Of a stretch of DNA of 64,000 nucleotides, positions 12,030-25,500 are shown in pieces (positions within the stretch are counted from its first letter, which is position 1; the number at the start of each line of letters is the position of its first letter). Under the pieces are notes generated by a model. It saw only the letters and a program-made list of their open reading frames with translations. It had not been told where the DNA came from and made no database searches. Location: positions 25,422,101 through 25,486,100 of the forward strand of contig NW_026947491.1 of NCBI RefSeq assembly GCF_034190915.1, given 5' to 3'. This stretch comes from Cavia porcellus (taxonomy: Eukaryota; Chordata; Mammalia; Rodentia; Caviidae). The position numbers and the translations under genes were made by a program.

Positions 12030-14930
12030 GAGGCATTCTGGAGCCTCAGTTGCGAAACCACCTTCCCTCCAGCCTGCAGCAGGTCTCTAGAAAGCTAATT
12101 ATGCCGAGTCACTGTCTAATATGTGATCCTGTTTCTCCCATAGCCAAGATGCATAGGTCCAGGTACAAGGGTTGGAAATAGTGGTACCACTTACTGTTTT
12201 CCATACTGGACCTCTGCTCACCTCTCACTTCCAAGGGAAGAACCCCTCCAGCAAGAGACACTCCAGTGATTTCACTGAGCAATTGTCTGGCCATTGTGAT
12301 TCATCATGACTGAGTTGACAGGGAAAGGAGGGGCTTCCTGTGGTGACTGGAGTGGTTGACACTGAACATCAAGGGGAGATCTGGTTGCCACATCACAGTA
12401 GAGGTAAGGAAGAGTGGGTCTGGAATATAGCAGATACTTTAGAGCAGCAATGGCAACCTTTTAGAACGTTCAGCGATACAAATGGCCCGCTGTGTCACAG
12501 GTGCCTTAGGTTTACCACTGACCTAGAGTGTGTCTTAGTACTACTGTGCATGTGATTAAGGTCAGTGGAAAATTCCAGCCCAGTCCAAGCAGGACTATTA
12601 TGGCTTTATCTTGAGGTCACCACTCACATTGGCACTGTAGGTTAGCCTGTCATTCATAAGCTTGTGGCCTGGTATTTTCTTCTCTCCCTGGGTAATGTAT
12701 ATTCTCCTAGGCATTTTCTTTCAGAGAAGGCCAGTTTCATTGTAATTGAAACCTTGATGAGAGCAAAACTCCTTTCTCTGTGTCATCATTTCCAAATGAT
12801 ATATGGAATTTTCAGCAGTCCTTTTATCAGCACTGGCTGCTTCATGATGCTCGTTATACTATGAGTCCTAGGTCTCACTTTAAATTATGAAACCACCCCA
12901 TGCAGGCATGAAATGTTTCACCATTATCACTCCCAATCGATTATCCTTTACAAGATCTGCATTTATAGCCCTAGCTTTTTCACAAATTATACTCAGACTA
13001 TAACCTGCTATCTGCCTTTCATTTACCTACACTAATAGTCTTTCTAGCTCACTAACAATGTTGATTATGACTTACTAATTTGAGTAGCACATTTAACAAC
13101 ACTAGCTTCCTTATGCAAATATTTTCTCTGTAAGACTGTTGAGTTGGTGGGTTTTAACATGCTGTATGTATTAGCAAGATCAATCATATGAATGCCACTT
13201 CTCATATTTCTCCACAATTTCTCTTTTTCTATTGTGATTGCTTTCTTTACCTTCCATTTATTCCTTAGCTTCTTTTCTAGCTTTTGGGGGCCCATTTTGA
13301 TAGTAGTAATCATATTGATTATATAAAGTATTGACTGAAGTCACGTCCACATACACATACATCTGGGCTCAGAGTGACACTCACGTAAGCTTAGCACCAA
13401 CGTTCGGTTGTAATTCAAAATCTCAGTCTAAATTAAACCTAAAATTCTGATCACAACCCGAGCTGTTAGTATTCCAGACTAGTTGTAACTAAAAGATCTG
13501 CTGTATCTTTGTTTTCTTCCCTTTCTTATCCCTTTATCCTGTAACCTATGCCTTATCGACTTTGCACGGCAGTATTTAAGTAGTAACTTTCCCTTTTAGT
13601 ATTTGTTTTCTAATAGCAAGAATAGTAGTTAACAACTGAGAAATTTGCCTCCTCTTCTTGAGGAAGGGTTAATGCGTTTTTTGTTGTATGCAGGGTACTT
13701 CTGTTGTGTTATGTGGAATTCATTACACCCTTGCTGTATCTAATAGAAGGTTCCATATGATTAAAGGGGGTGCATAGTGCAAAGTTGACAAGGGGTACAA
13801 TTGTGATGGTTAATTTTTTTTCTGTCACTATGGTGAGGCCATGGTGCCTAAATGCTTGGTCAAACATTATTCTGGATGATTCTGGAAAAAAGTATTTGGA
13901 TGAATTTTTTTATATTTGGTGATGTGGGTGGACTTTATGGTGGGGACCAAAATGGTGTATTTGCATGTTTTTTTTAAAAAATCGTAATATTTGAGGATAA
14001 GCATCTGACATCTTTGGAACAAATGAAGTTTTTAACTCAGTTCTCCATCTGTATGTTCCTGCTCACCTATGTCTGTGCATAACTAATATCATATTAAAGA
14101 AGTATGGTACCTGAAGATTTTTGCTTGCATAGGAATAGGCAATATTTATTGCCAAGAAGAGTTTGGTGAAGATGCTTCACATGGTTCTTATGGTTGGTTG
14201 AGTTATACATTGTCTATTTCCAAAAGAACGTAAATAATAAGACCAATTAAAATGAATGTTGAAAGAAAAATCTAAAAACATTAAAGGCAAAAGTAAAAGT
14301 CAGTGACTATATCATTGGCCAACATTTGAGTATATTCTATAGACATTCTAAAGATTTAAGGGTTTCACGTGTTTTAGTTTCATCCTCTCCTCAGCTCTTA
14401 AAGCAGATGCTGTTGTTATCCCCACTTACAAAGAAAGGGAAGCATGGCCAGATTGGTCATTTGCATGAGGTCACACAGCTCCAAGTGTTAGAAATAGGAT
14501 TTGGGTCTTCCTTAGAATCTGTATGCTAATCCTAGGTACTGTGCTGTCTCCCAAACCTGATGATAGCACTTTTTTGAGCTTTGAGGTAGGCAAAGCAAGG
14601 ATAATTCAATACTCTGCCAACTGCTAAATTCTTGAGAAGTCACCAATGGACTGCTTGTGAGAAATATCAAGCCACATGAGTTTAAAAGTCATTCATTGTT
14701 ACATATGGGTTTTCCAAATAATAATTTTCACATCAATCCTCAGTAAAGAGGACTTATACAGTAGTGAGCATAGGTGAGATGCTTTAAAATTCAGATTTCC
14801 TACCATGAATGGTTTGGGTTTAATTTCTGTCATTCACTGAAGGTCGTGAAGTCTTGCTCTGTGTTGCTCTGGAGTGAAAGCAGGGACCTATGTTCCTTAT
14901 TCATTAGCTCATTTTAAGAATTTAGCCTAA
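12030..14930. other. Upstream or intron 1 sequence, little recognised
   Basis: No coding sequence recognised. A stretch at about 12440-12560 (caatggcaaccttttagaac, then atggcccgctg) faintly recalls an old hAT-type DNA transposon. The LTR-like piece at 13801 is listed separately. Confidence 0.35.
13801..13985 (+). repeat. Possible old ERVL/MLT-type LTR fragment
   Basis: Begins tgtgatggttaattttttt, with a later part reading tggtcaaacattattctgg. That start is familiar from an ancient mammalian LTR, by memory. The rest is too diverged to be sure. Confidence 0.25.
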
Positions 14931-15089
14931 GCCGGGCACAGTGGCTTACGCCTGTAATCCCAGCACTCGGGGAGGCTGAGGTGGGAGGATCCTTGCGCGT
15001 TCGAGACCAGCCTGGGCTATAAAGTGAGCTTGAGGCCAGCCTGAACTGCATAGCGAGACCCCCTCTCAAAAAAGACAAATAAAAAAAAA
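14931..15089 (+). mobile_element. B1-like SINE with internal duplication
   Basis: A well-preserved copy: gccgggcacagtggcttacg, cctgtaatcccagcactcgg. The unit gagaccagcctgggctataa is repeated as gaggccagcctgaactgcat, the internal tandem duplication typical of B1. Target-site duplication aagaa(t/c)ttagccta at 14916-14929 and 15090-15103, with one mismatch. Confidence 0.88.
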
Positions 15090-16349
15090 AAGAACTTAGC
15101 CTAGAACTCCAAGTTATTTGTTGAATAAATTCATGAATAAATAAATCCCACAAAAGCAAACTTCTACCCACGAACATAGCCACAACATCCTCAAAATACA
15201 AATGATAGTTGTGAAAAGGCATTGAGAGTAAAGAAGTTATCAGCGGAGGGGTCTTGGCCACTGTTCAGGTGGAGGATGGTAACTGTTTTTGGTCTGTTTT
15301 CTCTTCTTTGTGAGCTCTCAGGTCAGAGCCTGTCCCAGAGTTGTGTTCCAGGAAGCACTGAGGACCTCCTACCGCTGACAGTGAACGGGACGCAAATCTG
15401 CTCCTGCACCCCACTAACATGGTTCTTTTCCAGGCAAGCTCCTGCTCCTTCTCATCAAGTCTCCAAGTGAACTTGAAGACAGAATAGTTGGTGTTGCAGT
15501 CTTATGGCATGGAATGCTTTCTCTTGGCAGTAACAGAGCCCTGTACTGCATCAGGCATCACTCTGCTGCTCTGCCAACTCTTCTTGTATGCCCAGAAATG
15601 GAACCTTAAATGGACTGAGCCCTAGACTGCACTTGGGGCTATTTTGGGGCTCACGACAACAAAAGGTCTGGAAGTTTTTCTGCCTTTTCCGCTCAGTTCC
15701 TCAATCAGGAATGATACACAAAGCTACCTCCTACACACAGCTGACCCATTTTCCACTCAAGGAAGAGAACCACATGTGTAGTCAAAAATGGCCAGGTGCG
15801 ACAGGAGCAGTGTTTCAGTGATTTGCTCTAAGGTTACCATGAAGCACTTCTTGTATCATAACATTTTAAAATGTAACACCTCTTCTCAGCTTTGACTTCA
15901 CAGGTCCTGGGGCCACTCTTATGTTTTTCTGCCTGCAGCACCTTCCCTGCCTTGACTTCGTGTTTCAGCCAGGGTCTCGCAATCTATACACCCCACTCTG
16001 AACATTTAGGTCGTATTCTGTGTCCCTTGTGTGTGTGCCCTCTGTCTTAGCACTTAGCACGTTCATTCAGTGATCTCTTTGTGTGTCCATCTCCTCCCTA
16101 GATGGCAGCAATTCTCTGACAGCAGGAGCTACGCCTTGCCCATCTCCAGCTAACCCGTGTTGGTATGAAGTACAGTGCAGGGGGTGATCCAAGTAAATCG
16201 CAGTGCCCTTACATTGTACCACCTCACACAATCTAACCTCTTTTTCCTGCCTTCAGAGCTTTTGAAAGCATAAGAGAGAAACATTTTGAGTGACTTTGTA
16301 TTTAAGACTTATGAGACTACAAACTCTGCTAATTTCTCTTCTTCTGTAG

Positions 16350-16578
16350 GAGCCTCTTGCCAGAGCTGTGAAAGGGAAAAGGAGGAATCATGTCGATGAT
16401 TGCAGCTTTTTATAGCAGCAAGTCCATTCTCATCACTGGGGCCACCGGCTTCCTGGGCAAAGTGCTGATGGAGAAGCTGTTTCGCACCAGCCCAGATCTC
16501 AAAATCATTTACATCCTTGTGCGGCCCAAGGCTGGCCAGACGCTCCAACAGAGAGTTTTCCAGATCCTGAACAGTAAG
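16350..16578 (+). CDS. FAR2: FAR2 first coding exon (40 nt of 5' UTR plus codons 1-63)
   Basis: A pyrimidine-rich acceptor ends at AG 16348-16349, so this exon is spliced to an unseen upstream noncoding exon. The ATG at 16390 has A at -3. It opens a frame of 63 codons starting MSMIAAFY and containing the NADPH-binding TGATGFLG motif. The exon ends in phase 0 at AAG before the donor GTGTGT at 16579. The open frame continues past the donor into intron but stops being FAR-like there. Confidence 0.95.
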
Positions 16579-19500
16579 GTGTGTCTTGTGGGGCGGTGTG
16601 TATGCCATGCCACCAGCGAGCTGCTCCCTGCATGCCCCCTTAGAGCCTGAGGCAGGAACATCTGTTCACACAGAGAGGAGGGGACAGGGCAGCTGCTCCT
16701 GGAATGGAGAGCTTGCTTCCTTTCAGTCCAGGACACATGAGGATCCACGTTATTCTGAAATTACTAATAATCAAAATACATCTCATGTGGATGCTCCAGG
16801 CTTGAAATCTTTTGCAAGTTCATTTGATCTCTCCCTTAATTATTTTGCTAAATTCAAGGTGGTTTCCCTCCAGAATTTTGTGTAGTCTACTGTTATATCC
16901 AATTCAATTACACATGGGACAGATGTGACTGTACAGAAGCATGCCATCATACTTCCAGTTTTCCTAACCCTGAATGGTTTGGCTCTTAAGTCTATAGAAG
17001 TTTGGTATTTCTATTGTCCATTAAGTTCTGAGGTAAAGACACTGAAAACAAAATACTGTATTTGTGTGAATGAGCTTTTGGTTATGAAATCCTTTTACCC
17101 CTCCACAAATCTGCATATCCTCTCATGTGTAAATTTCCAAGAAGTATAGCCTCTGGTCTCAAGCACATCTAAATTCAGATTCCGGACTATTGATTTGTTG
17201 TCATTTTACCTCTAAAGCTCCAGATTCACAATGTTTAAGGTAGAAATGACAACAATTACCTCCTGCAGGAACTGAATGAGAAAAATGTACATATCTGGCT
17301 TCCCAGTATCCTTTAGAGTACACAGATCACCTAGGCCATTCAACAGGAAGATTTAAAGGAGTGAGTTTTTTTGTTTCTTTGTTTATTTTTACAAAATTAT
17401 TCAAATGTGTAATCACTCAGCACTAACATCTTGAAGACACATTTATTTATAATCTGATAGCACAGTACATTATAGACAGCCCACACTGATGGTCAAACTC
17501 ACCTGCTGATACTGGATATGATTTTGATACCAGCCATCACTGACTAATTGGAAAGTCCTCTTCTTGTTTCATGGAATTCCTCAGCCATGGGACAAAGGAT
17601 AGTAGTGAACAGTGATGGCCACTGAGTCCACAGCAGATCCTACTCCAAATGTTTTTCGTGCCATATCTCTACTATCTCTGCAACAACCCGTGAAGTAAGA
17701 ACCACTCATGGCATGCTTGTATAGATGGAGAAACCAAGAGCACAGTGTTAACTTACCACGGGTTGAAGGTAATGAGAGAGCCAGACCTCGAAGCCCCCTC
17801 CAGCTCCAGGTTTGCATAACTGCTCCTACCCACACCACTTTGAGGATAACTAATGGTTCTTCAGAATAGGACCAGAGACTGACAGCATGTGAACCCAAAG
17901 CCTAGAATAGCTCCTGGATCCCTCTCTAGACAGCTTCACTTTGCAGTGTATTCCCAGTGGACTTTGCTTCCATCCCCAGGAGACACCCCTCCTCTGTCCA
18001 GTGGCTGTCCTCCCCCTCCATATTTCTGCAGAAGTAGTGTGGACTTTGGTCAGCACAGACTTGGCCTACTTCTCCTTTTGATGCACTGTATTCAGTATAC
18101 TAGAAATATTACCCTTGAGATGGAAATCTTGATTACACTGTTTATAAGATCTGTGAAATGGCCTTCCAAGCCCCCACCCACTGCAGAGTTACTTATTATC
18201 AGCTGCTGGTTTTTATAAACAGAGGCTCTCAAAGTGTGGACTCATGAGTGGCAGCATGTCACCTGCCTGTCATTTTCTGATAGCAGAAGCAGGGGCTTCA
18301 AAGTCAGAATCTCCTGGGTTTCAGTGGAAACCCTGCCACTTAGCCTTGTGACCGTGGAGAAGGCACACACTGCGTTGATCCTTGGCTGCTTTACCTGTAA
18401 ACTGCTGCCTTCCAGAGAGTGACCATCCCCTCCTCCCCAGATTCCAATAATCCAAGTCTAGTGTCCACCATGTCCGAGAACATATTCTATTCCCTGACTG
18501 TGAAAGCAGCCAGTCATTCAGTGTGCAAGCACCAGTTTTCCTAGCACTACGTGGGGTCAGACAGCTATAAAGAGATTCCTTGCAGAAAATACTGGCTACT
18601 TGCTCTCATTTCTGGGCATCCCAGGACGGAAAAGCCTCCCTGCTCATTTCTCAGTGCTGCAGTGTGAGGGTGCTGTTGCTTCCCAGTGGTAGAGAGAGTG
18701 TGCATGTGAGGAGCTGCCCGGCAAGGATAGCTGGTCCTCTGAGAGTCTGGGATTATTCACCTTGAAAATTGAGAGTTTGAAATAAAGACAATTAAGATAG
18801 GATTATATTTTTTAAATTACACAGACAGTCTAGTTTTCAATGGTGAAAAAAATTCATGGATTACATTAATTTTTTACCTCACAGATAAAATATTGTTAGA
18901 GTCAAAATAACACAGCTTCAGCTATTTCCATTTTACTCTGGTGTCTAAAATCATTGAGTGGACAGAAAATTCCTTTCTTTGAAATTAGCTTGTTCACTTG
19001 TCTACATCTGTGCTATGAGATGTAGTAACCATTAGCTCTATGTGACTATTTAAGTTTCAACTCATTACAAGGAAATGAAATTTAAAATTCAGTTCCTCTT
19101 TCACACTAGGCACAGTCCAAGGCCCAATAGCCAGGAATGGCCAGTGGTTCTTTTATTGAGCGGAGCAGGGATGGATATTTCTGTTACTACAGCAAATTCT
19201 GTGATTAAGTATCTTGTAGAGTAGACTGTGCCATAATCCAGGCAGCCATGCCATTGTTACAATCTCATAGCTGCCTGTTGTTGTTAAGCCCATGGATCCT
19301 ATTCCAGTTTTTACTGTGTGCTAGTTGTCTGTAAGGCACCAAGAATATGAAGAGAAGACTGGCACAGCCAAATCAAGTCCCCAAGCCTCACTCGTGGAGA
19401 GTGAGACTGTCATCCACTTGAGCTCTCCAAGGAAAGGGGAGCTAAGTACGTGCTAAGGAGGGAGAATTACGTCTACCCAGGCATAGGCAGGGAGGGGTGG

Positions 19501-22500
19501 GTACTCAGGAAATTCTGAGCAGTTTTTGGGGCCCCTATACATGAGATTAAGTCTAAAAAAGTATGCTGAGACCAGATCCTGAAAGGCATCACCTAACTAT
19601 GTCAGATTATTTTCAATTGAAGTAGATATTGAGCTTGACCTGAAAAACAAAACTATTGACTGAATCCAAGGCTCGATGGTGAGGAGCTGTGACCCAGTTG
19701 GAGCTCTGGGGCCAGGGTCTCTGAGTCTCTCAACTCTGTAGTTCTGTTCTGGCTTCCAAGGAGGAAGCTGCACCCGGGGCTCCAAGCTTCACAGATGGGG
19801 ATGGCAGTCTTCGGATCGGGACAGACTGGCTGTCTTCTAAGATGCACAACACTCTTCTAGAATGCCTGTGTCTCTCATACCTCATTAGCCTGGGGGAAGT
19901 TACATGTCCACTTCTGATCCAGAGGTAGGTCATCCACTGATCTGCTCAGAAACCTCAGCCTCAATACAATCACTGTTCAGACCTAAGAGTGCATGGAGAT
20001 CCACAAACCTCTCCCATTTCCTACAGTGCTGTCTCCTAGAGAAGGGAGGTCACCTACTGACGACTCCAAGACAAGCAGGAGCAGATGTTAGGAGGGAATC
20101 ATCCTGACCACTGCATGCTTCTGGGGTGGCACAGGCCTGAGATGGTGTCCACTGCCCACCTCTGAGCAGTGTGGCTGCAATACCAAGCCTAAGTTATCCA
20201 CATAAAATCAACAGCAGTCATTATCCTTCACACTATTGTGAGGCATAAGTGAGTTAGTACAGGGCCATCAACTACAGTAGTGCCTGGACCACAGTAAGGG
20301 TGCAGAGTACATTATCACTTTCTTATGCACAGGTCGGAGGGGTTGGAGCTCTGCCTCTAGAGCAGAGGGCGCCAATTGTGGTGTGTGCAGAAGTTCTTTT
20401 TAAAATTTTCAACTTCTGACAACTAGATGATTTCTTGCCATTTAAGTACAAAATAGTAATGATATAGTATGGAAGTGAGACTAATGCAGAGGAGAACACA
20501 GTGCGAGAGCTGTGCTATGAGTCGTTTGAGATCTCTGCTACTGTGACTGAGATCTTTTGGCTCAAGGGCTGAGTGTATTCTCCACTCAGTCTGTCTTGAG
20601 AGAGGGCCAACTCTGAGAGGAAGGAACAGGAAAATGCCTGACACAGAACATCTAATCTTGTTAGGTAAAATATGTTTTTATACAATAATCTTAAAAGTAT
20701 AGTACAGTTAGAGGCAAAGTAAGAAAATTCCTGAATGTTTAGAAATAAAAGGAGAGAGAGATAGAGACAGAGAAAGAAGAGACAGATATTTAATGTGTAC
20801 CAGGTACTATGCTGTATGACAAGGGAACATGGTGATTAAAGTAGTGAATAATAAAAAAGACTTGGAGGAATCCTCATAGATCTTGGTCTAGTGAAGTAGA
20901 TACATTTTATTTTTAAAAAGTCTTTAAGTATTTTGAAAAGTACTATCTATGCAGAAAAAAAGTTGTTTTGAAAGAGAATAAAAGGTGGGACTGGTTTCTA
21001 AGTCCCACTTCCAGAACAGGATCCAGACATAGGACTGTTAAAGCTCAGAAGCATCTTGAATGTTCTAGAAAATGCAAGAGGGTAATTGTGACATTAGTTT
21101 ACTAAGCATGAGGAACATTCTGAGATGCACTCTCATTTGTTAAAAATATGGGAGAATAGATGAGAGCCATGATGGCAAGCCTTTTAGGGATGCATGCCCA
21201 ATCTGCAACCCCAAACCCACTGATTTATCACAAGATGCCGACCCTGCAATTAAACCTGAATGCTGAGGTTTTAGTTTAAAAAGCAACTCATACATTATCA
21301 TCTTTTGTTTTAAAAGAAAAATAACATGCATGGCACAGGTTTAACACCACTGGATTAGAAGAAAGCTAAGCAACATTAGAATATTTCACTTCAAAAAATA
21401 TTATAAGGATTTTAAACCATATTATTCTTTTTTTAGTCAGCAGCCTAGGCTTTCCTCTGTGAGCTTTTATCTGACTATTTGACTCAAAAATTCCTAGAAC
21501 TATGTCATGCCTTTGCTGCAAAATCAGAGATGGAGAGAAACTTATAAAGAAATTTCCATATTTCAGCCTCTTGAGCAATTTACATTAGAATAATTACTTC
21601 CTTTTAAAACATTTATACATATTTTCAACAGTTCTACTATAATGGCATAGTAGAGGCAGAGGGCAGACATTTAGTAAAGAGAAAACTGAATTGTATTCTG
21701 AAGTCCAGTTTCAAGGTCTGTGTGAAGAAAAGTGTACTGTAGAAATGGGCAGGTGAATCCAGTTGCTTCCAGAACGCCCACTGCACTCTGTGGAAAGGGT
21801 CCTCAATAGTCTTGTCTAGACTCCCACCAATGTGTACTTCTGTGGCATGGCCTCTGTCGCATTCTCACTCTGGAGATTTTTCTGTCTGGGTTAGCATTTC
21901 TTCTGGGAGACCTCCTAGTCTATAAATATTTATGAAATATCTCATATGAATCAAGATCCAGTCTAGATTATGCCATTTAACTATCTTGACATGAACAGTG
22001 ATTTAAATGAATTGCAACCTATTCCTAAACAGTCTTGGCATAGCTAGGTTTTTCTTTGGTTTTTCATTTTCTAGGTGCTAAGGATGGAACTTAGTGCACT
22101 TGCATGGTAGGCGGATGCTTTACCACTGAGTTACACTCCCAATCCTCACGGTGCAGCTTTGAAGCAATACATCTGTCTGGCTCACTAGTAACCAATGAAT
22201 CTTAGTGTTCCTAAAGGTATTATGTGAGGCCTAGAAATTCTCTTTCTAATATAATAAAAAACCAGCTTGTCCTTGATTACAGTATGTCCTCAGGCAGTGT
22301 GATAAAAAGGACATCTGTTCTTCTAAAATTTGTACATCTATTGATTCTTTCGTGATAATAACATAGCTACCACCTCTCACTTCCTGTCTCTGCTTTCAGA
22401 GAGAAACAATTAAGTAGGGGATGCTGTGTAGTTTTTATTCTTGTTGTTGTGTTGTTTTAATGTATTGGCCACACAGAACCCTTTTCTGATTCTTACTTAT

Positions 22501-25500
22501 GACCAAGTTTCTTAGGTGTTCACTGAGAACTTACAGAGACATATTAATGAAGGGGAAAGTATCTGAATAGCAACAAATTATTGATGAACATCTTAATGAC
22601 TTTAAGAAAACAAACAAAGATGCACAAATAATGTATACATGTTTATTGTATCATCATTTATAGTAACAAAACTGGAGCCAATCTGAGTATTCTAGAATAG
22701 AGAAATTATTAACAAATAATACATGTGTTAGATTAGGATGTAGAACATTAAATCATGTTCTATAAAATAGGGAAAGGAATAAGAAAATGCTTGCAAAGCA
22801 ATCAGTGCACAAAAAATGTAAAGCCATGTTACATTTTCTGGACTAATTGTATTTTTACAGTTATAATGAGGAGATACGACTCTTTATGGAGGAGAGAAAC
22901 CACCCTCTTTAGTAGCAAAAATAAATAAAAGCAGTAATCTCCTACTTTCTAAATACAATTACAATAAGCATGTTATACGTTTTAGTGGGGGAAAATAAAA
23001 CATTCTTTTAAAATGCAGCCAATAAGGCAGCAAAGCAGTTATGAATATCTAAAATTATGACAGATAAAAATTCAATTAATTTTAGTTTGTAGAAGTGCTC
23101 ACAAGAATTAAAATGTGACTTATTTTTATTAGAAATGTGAGGGTAAATATTCAGCTTGTCTTCAAAAAATCTCCTAGTTTTTCAGAAAGTGTCAGGCGCT
23201 CCTAAGGAAAATGTGCTCCGCACCATATGCTGGATTGTGCAGTTCTCACCATAGACCAAAGTGTTCAACTTGGGGGTCGCCAAGGTCCCCAAGCCAGCTG
23301 CCAGCCTTTCACTGATCAAAATGTGCTCATTTAATTGTAAACCAGTCATATTTCCACTGTATCAAAACCAAGCCTAGATAGAAATATTGATATACCATAT
23401 CCTGATATGCTTATGATATCTGGGTGGCTCTCTTCTCAACAGATAATAAGTTACAAATCATTTAGTTGTGAAGTTCAAAGAAATGTTGAGAGCATTCTGA
23501 GGTTCCTTAGTGTCCTAAAGATGTCTGTTTTTATAACAGTCATGTCCCATGTATATACATTTAAGATCTTAGTCAGTATAAATCTACTTGGAATAATTCA
23601 TTAAGGAAACCTTCAGAAGACAATCTACATGGAAAACAAAAATCTCAAGTACTTGAAATTACACTGAGTGATCTGTGTAGTTAGTTAAGCATGATTGGGA
23701 GCCCAGAATCTAAAAAAGATTTCACTGAAAGAATATAAAAAATGAATGTGTTCTTCCTGTGAAGCCACAGTGTCATTTTAGTCACTTTCCTGGTTGCCTG
23801 ACACCTGACACCTGCAACTTCAGGGAGGAACCCTGGCTTATATTTTTAGTCCATAGTTGGCTGGCTCTGAAGCAAAATGGCCTGGGGAGGAGAGCTGCTC
23901 AAGTCACAGGGGTCCAGAAGCAGAGAGAAGGAAGGGTGGCCCAGGGAGGGTGACAGGCCCTTTCTGGTCACTGCCCCCTTGACCTCCCTCTAACCAGGGC
24001 CAACTGCCAACAGCAAGTCAGCTGTAGCAGCCCTCTTCAGTTGCCTTACTTACAGAAGCCACACCACTGAATACAGGAAGGGAATATGTTTGATCTAAAC
24101 TACAATAAGGCTTTAGACGAAGGAATGGTAGTGATGAGTTCATAGTGAGTTTAGAATACACCTTCTGCAAAGACCAAATGAAATTCTAGGTTTGGGAGGT
24201 GAAGGAGACAGTCCTGTTGATGTCACCAGGAAAAGGATGAAAACAAAGCTTGGCACATTCCAGTGGGCTTTAGACATCAGCTTCCATGGAAAAATTATAT
24301 TACTCAGCAAGCCCTCAGTGGTCTGGAGGAAAATCATCTCTGAAATGTAAGGGAGAGCATTGGATGATGATCCCCAGCACTGGAGGGAAAAATCAAAAGG
24401 GTTCTGTAAATTTAGGGTAACTAGAAGAAGCCTAAACTTCTGTAGAATTAAATTGTTCCCATGATTAACAAAGAATCAGTGTTCTTCAGTTTGACAGTTA
24501 CTCTGCACAGCTCCTCTATAGGCCACTTTCTTTGCTTTATGGAAAAGGGGAAGAAGGGAAGGGAAGGGAAGGGAAAGGAAGGGGAGGGGAGGGGAGGGGA
24601 GGGGAGGGGAGGGGAGGGGAGGAAAGGGAGGCAGAGAGAGAGAGATACCAAAAGGCACTGGACCAAGCGTCTGACTTCCGTTATTCTGTTTAACCCCTGT
24701 GATATGACTACTTTTACCACTACAGTTGAGAAATTAGTCTAAGAGCATTGCCCTCTAGCCTAAGTCATGTGATGAGGGCCAAGGAAGTGACACAGCAAAG
24801 TAGGAATGCAGTTCTCTTCTCCAGAGCTCATGTTCATAACTGCACAGCACTGCCAGCCCAAAGATGTCACTTCTTTGGGTAACAACATTGTTAAGAAGAT
24901 AGAATGACTACTTCTGGGCATTCTTTGATCTTTTTTTTCCCCATACATTGCCTAGGCTGGGTCCTAACTTGTGATCCTCTGCCTCAGTCTCTCAGAGTGC
25001 TGGTATTACAGACCTTTGCCACCAGCATGGCTACTTTTTTCACTCCTTAGTATGGATAATGCAGAGAAATCATCAATCCTGTTAAAGAATAAAAAAAATC
25101 TGAAGATTAACCTCCAACTTCCTAACCACGCTTACTCCTGTCTTGCCCAAGGAGAACTCTTTGACATTCACCTTTGGTGTGGCAGTAAACCACAAGATAC
25201 GAGCATTGTGTTGCCCTTGGTATTTATTATAGATTTTTATGTAAAATGAATCAAAATTTGTTAAGTGAACAGTTGTTTTTAACAATAGCATGATATGTGC
25301 TTAATCACTAATTCTTTGAGATCACAAAATAACAGCTGACTGACTTTAAATACATATGTAAAGAAAGGTTAGTAACTAGCTCCATTTATACAATTAGTAA
25401 ATGGTAGAATCAGAGTCCACACTCTGTCCTTCATATCTCCAGAGGGCTTGGGGTCTTTCTGACACACCACTGACCTTTACCTGGAGTGTGTGTCAGAACA

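Noticed and set aside
12440..12560. Possible hAT-type DNA transposon fossil
   Set aside because: Only a short, faint resemblance; no terminal inverted repeats or 8 bp duplication visible.
12880..13100. Suspected mitochondrial (NUMT) insertion from its codon-like C/A-rich stretch
   Set aside because: I could not match it to any mitochondrial gene I know well; no support beyond composition.
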